Source: Bacteroidota bacterium (GTDB lineage Bacteria > Bacteroidota > Ignavibacteria > Ignavibacteriales > Melioribacteraceae). From it: a DNA stretch of 64,000 bases. The notes under the pieces are model-generated. The model saw only the letters and a list, made by a program, of their open reading frames with translations. It searched no databases and was not told the DNA's origin. The DNA lies in NCBI GenBank assembly GCA_018818065.1, contig JAHISV010000005.1:106527-170526 (forward strand). The letters are read 5' to 3'. Below, piece after piece: positions 62,693-64,000 of the stretch (positions within the stretch are counted from its first letter, which is position 1; each line of letters starts with the position of its first letter). The translations under genes were made by a program, and so were the position numbers.

Positions 62693-63305
62693 TTTCGTTT
62701 TCTGAGTGTATTTCAATTCTGCATAAAAAGCATTCGACAGCATTTCTCATCAATTTTCAAGTAATGCTTAATTGTAAATGAGGTTTAATAAATCTGACTT
62801 GTGACGAGCCGTCACATCCAGCCTTAGTCTGAATAAATTCATTTGGAAATGATTAGGAAAAGAGGTAATAATATATCCAACATCATTTTTAGAATTGTGC
62901 AAAAATGTTTCGCAGAGCAATTAATATTTACTTTATACCAATTATTGTGTTTCACCTTATCATCCTGCAGGATCTTACTTATAAAGCAACCTCAGAATCA
63001 AAGATCTATGCCTATTTTGAAGACTCGGCGATAATCTCCAGTAGAGTTGCTACGACATCTTCTGTTACTTCTCCGGAAAAAACACCAGGCAATGCATCCG
63101 GGAATACTACAGCAATAATGGATGTTGTAATTCAACAATCATTGAATCTTCAAATGAAGATTCAAAAGGCAATTGTCATTTCATCAAAAGAAAATACTGT
63201 TGAACGAAACAGTCTTGTTTCTCAATATACAGCCGACTTATAGCCAATTCATATTATCCGAATAAACAAAACCACTTTTAAAATAATTTTAATTTTGAGG
63301 ATAAA
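62693..63305. other. Intergenic region after the desaturase with a doubtful small frame
   Basis: About 610 bp. A 112-codon plus-strand frame (62905-63243) starts with a hydrophobic stretch (MFRRAINIYFIPIIVFHLII) but lacks a ribosome site and shows no family; it may be a real small exported protein or chance. Nothing else was recognised. Confidence 0.4.
62905..63243 (+). CDS. Doubtful small exported protein
   Basis: 112 residues. N-terminal hydrophobic segment, then a Ser/Thr-rich soluble tail (SSRVATTSSVTSPEKTPGNA). No ribosome-binding site is visible and no family is recognised. It stands 62 bp before the 39-residue membrane peptide and could share its transcript. Listed for completeness. 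Confidence 0.3.
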   Translation: MFRRAINIYFIPIIVFHLIILQDLTYKATSESKIYAYFEDSAIISSRVATTSSVTSPEKTPGNASGNTTAIMDVVIQQSLNLQMKIQKAIVISSKENTVERNSLVSQYTADL

Positions 63306-63425
63306 ATGAAAGCTGTTCTTAATGCCCCGCAAGAAGAATTTAAAGGTTCCACGATGTTCATCGTTTTTACAGCTCTGGTTTTAATCGGGTTTGTAGGAAT
63401 GATTATATTTGCCTTTACTTTATAA
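63306..63425 (+). CDS. 39-residue single-helix membrane peptide
   Basis: MKAVLNAPQEEFKGSTMFIV begins the peptide, followed by a helix of about 20 hydrophobic residues ending IIFAFTL. A good GAGGAT site lies 6 bp before the ATG. The composition resembles small subunits of respiratory or transport complexes, but no family can be named. It is followed by the palindrome at 63450-63481. Confidence 0.6.
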   Translation: MKAVLNAPQEEFKGSTMFIVFTALVLIGFVGMIIFAFTL

Positions 63426-63449
63426 GATAGTCAAGACAGATTATCAAAT

Positions 63450-63481
63450 ATTACAGGACGGAGTTAACTCCGTCCTGTAAT
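63450..63481 (+). terminator. Perfect 32-bp palindrome, probable terminator
   Basis: ATTACAGGACGGAGTT is followed directly by its exact complement, 24 bp after the small peptide stop. The T-tract is weak (GTACTTTC), like the hairpin after the rnf operon (23671-23698), so long perfect stems may be this genome's terminator style. Confidence 0.6.
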
Positions 63482-63662
63482 GTACTTTCATTTCTAAAAA
63501 TCCTTTTAAGTGTTGAAAGAGGTTCTCCTTAAATCATTCATCAATAATTCACCAAAACTCCTTAATTTTTACTATTATTTGTTCATAAAAACCGCCACTA
63601 GTGGGTGTTATTATTGATTCATCCAATTAGTAAATACTAATTATATCTTGGAGTGTGCCCTG

Positions 63663-64000
63663 ATGAAATACGGACTTAAACAATATACTTTGGATCATTT
63701 TTTCAACAAGGTTGTTAGTGACTATTCTTCGAATCCAGCGCTTGCGCTTATAAACGAAGTGCCTTTTACTTATGAGGAATTTGGAATAAGAGTGGACAAG
63801 TTACGTGAGACTCTTATTAACCTGGGGTATATAAAGGGGGACAAAATAATTATTCTTGGCAGCTCATCTCCCAACTGGGCAATTGCATTTCTTGCAATTA
63901 CTACGATGGGTGCTGTTGCTGTGCCGATTCTGGAGGGCTTTCCTGAGGCAGATATTGATCATATAACAAAACATTCAGAGGCGGTAGCTATTTTCATTTC
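63663..64000 (+). CDS. AMP-binding acyl-CoA synthetase, N-terminal part (runs off window)
   Basis: 112 complete codons from the ATG at 63663. MKYGLKQYTLDHFFNKVVSD, FTYEEFGIRVDKLRETLINL, GDKIIILGSSSPNWAIAFLA and TTMGAVAVPILEGFPEADI are the N-terminal pattern of long-chain fatty acid-CoA ligases. The AMP motif lies beyond the edge. GGAG about 10 bp upstream serves as ribosome site. Confidence 0.85.
   Translation, partial: MKYGLKQYTLDHFFNKVVSDYSSNPALALINEVPFTYEEFGIRVDKLRETLINLGYIKGDKIIILGSSSPNWAIAFLAITTMGAVAVPILEGFPEADIDHITKHSEAVAIFI

Noticed and set aside
62843..63034. 63-codon plus-strand frame
   Set aside because: Overlaps the slightly more plausible frame at 62905, and shows no ribosome site or protein-like composition.
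1..64000. tRNA, rRNA, prophage or insertion-sequence transposase genes
   Set aside because: None recognised when reading both strands; this is a visual negative, not a covariance-model search.

Overview
The window looks like a chromosome segment from a low-GC member of the Ignavibacteria (Bacteroidota/Chlorobiota lineage). The main evidence is two secreted proteins ending in the type IX secretion sorting domain with the NYPNPFNP motif (618-1871 and 23833-25722), several Bacteroidota-type lipoproteins, a six-gene Rnf complex and a classical menaquinone cluster. No rRNA or tRNA gene was seen. The taxonomic placement is an inference from these gene families.

Layout. 1-3005: three minus-strand genes for exported proteins, separated by two copies of a 218-220 bp attC-like element; this resembles an integron gene-cassette array without a visible integrase. 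3169-10572: lipoproteins (two are tandem paralogues), a gluzincin-type metalloprotease, two membrane proteins, and a dispersed palindromic repeat family with at least six copies. 10573-16749: a nonulosonic-acid (sialic/legionaminic-like) gene set: neuB-like synthase, KdsC-like phosphatase, SDR oxidoreductase, class III aminotransferase, SpsF-like cytidylyltransferase, with a glycosyltransferase-like gene and an NYN-domain gene upstream. 17130-17670: a YefM/YoeB toxin-antitoxin pair with a 16-bp palindromic operator. 18008-23622: rnfCDGEAB plus an RseC-like gene, possibly under a sigma-54 promoter. 23833-27049: a T9SS-exported protein and a YwqK/MORN-repeat protein. 27145-35062: menaquinone genes (menI on plus; menF-D-H-B-A-C-E on minus, mostly overlapping). 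menC is reduced to 121 codons and appears to lack its catalytic barrel.

35733-47623: a MarR regulator, prmA, a PBP4-type carboxypeptidase, a TatD-linked radical SAM gene with tatD, a lipoprotein, purM, then hrcA-grpE-dnaJ, a ComEA-like/PilM-like trio, rsmD and coaD. 47658-49970: an SSS-family symporter with a small two-helix partner gene. 50414-64000: a PpiD/SurA-like foldase, an outer-membrane barrel, aroK-aroB, a GHL10 glycosidase-like protein, an alpha/beta hydrolase, a DUF192 protein, a tricorn-like protease, a fatty acid desaturase, a 39-residue membrane peptide and the start of an acyl-CoA synthetase.

How the genes fit together: menaquinone synthesis and the Rnf ferredoxin:NAD+ oxidoreductase point to respiratory/anaerobic energy conservation, and the nonulosonate set to a decorated cell surface. 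The points most worth a second look are the attC-like cassette array, the internally deleted menC inside an otherwise intact cluster, the unusual composition of the nonulosonate cluster, and the repeat family whose stem shows compensatory changes.
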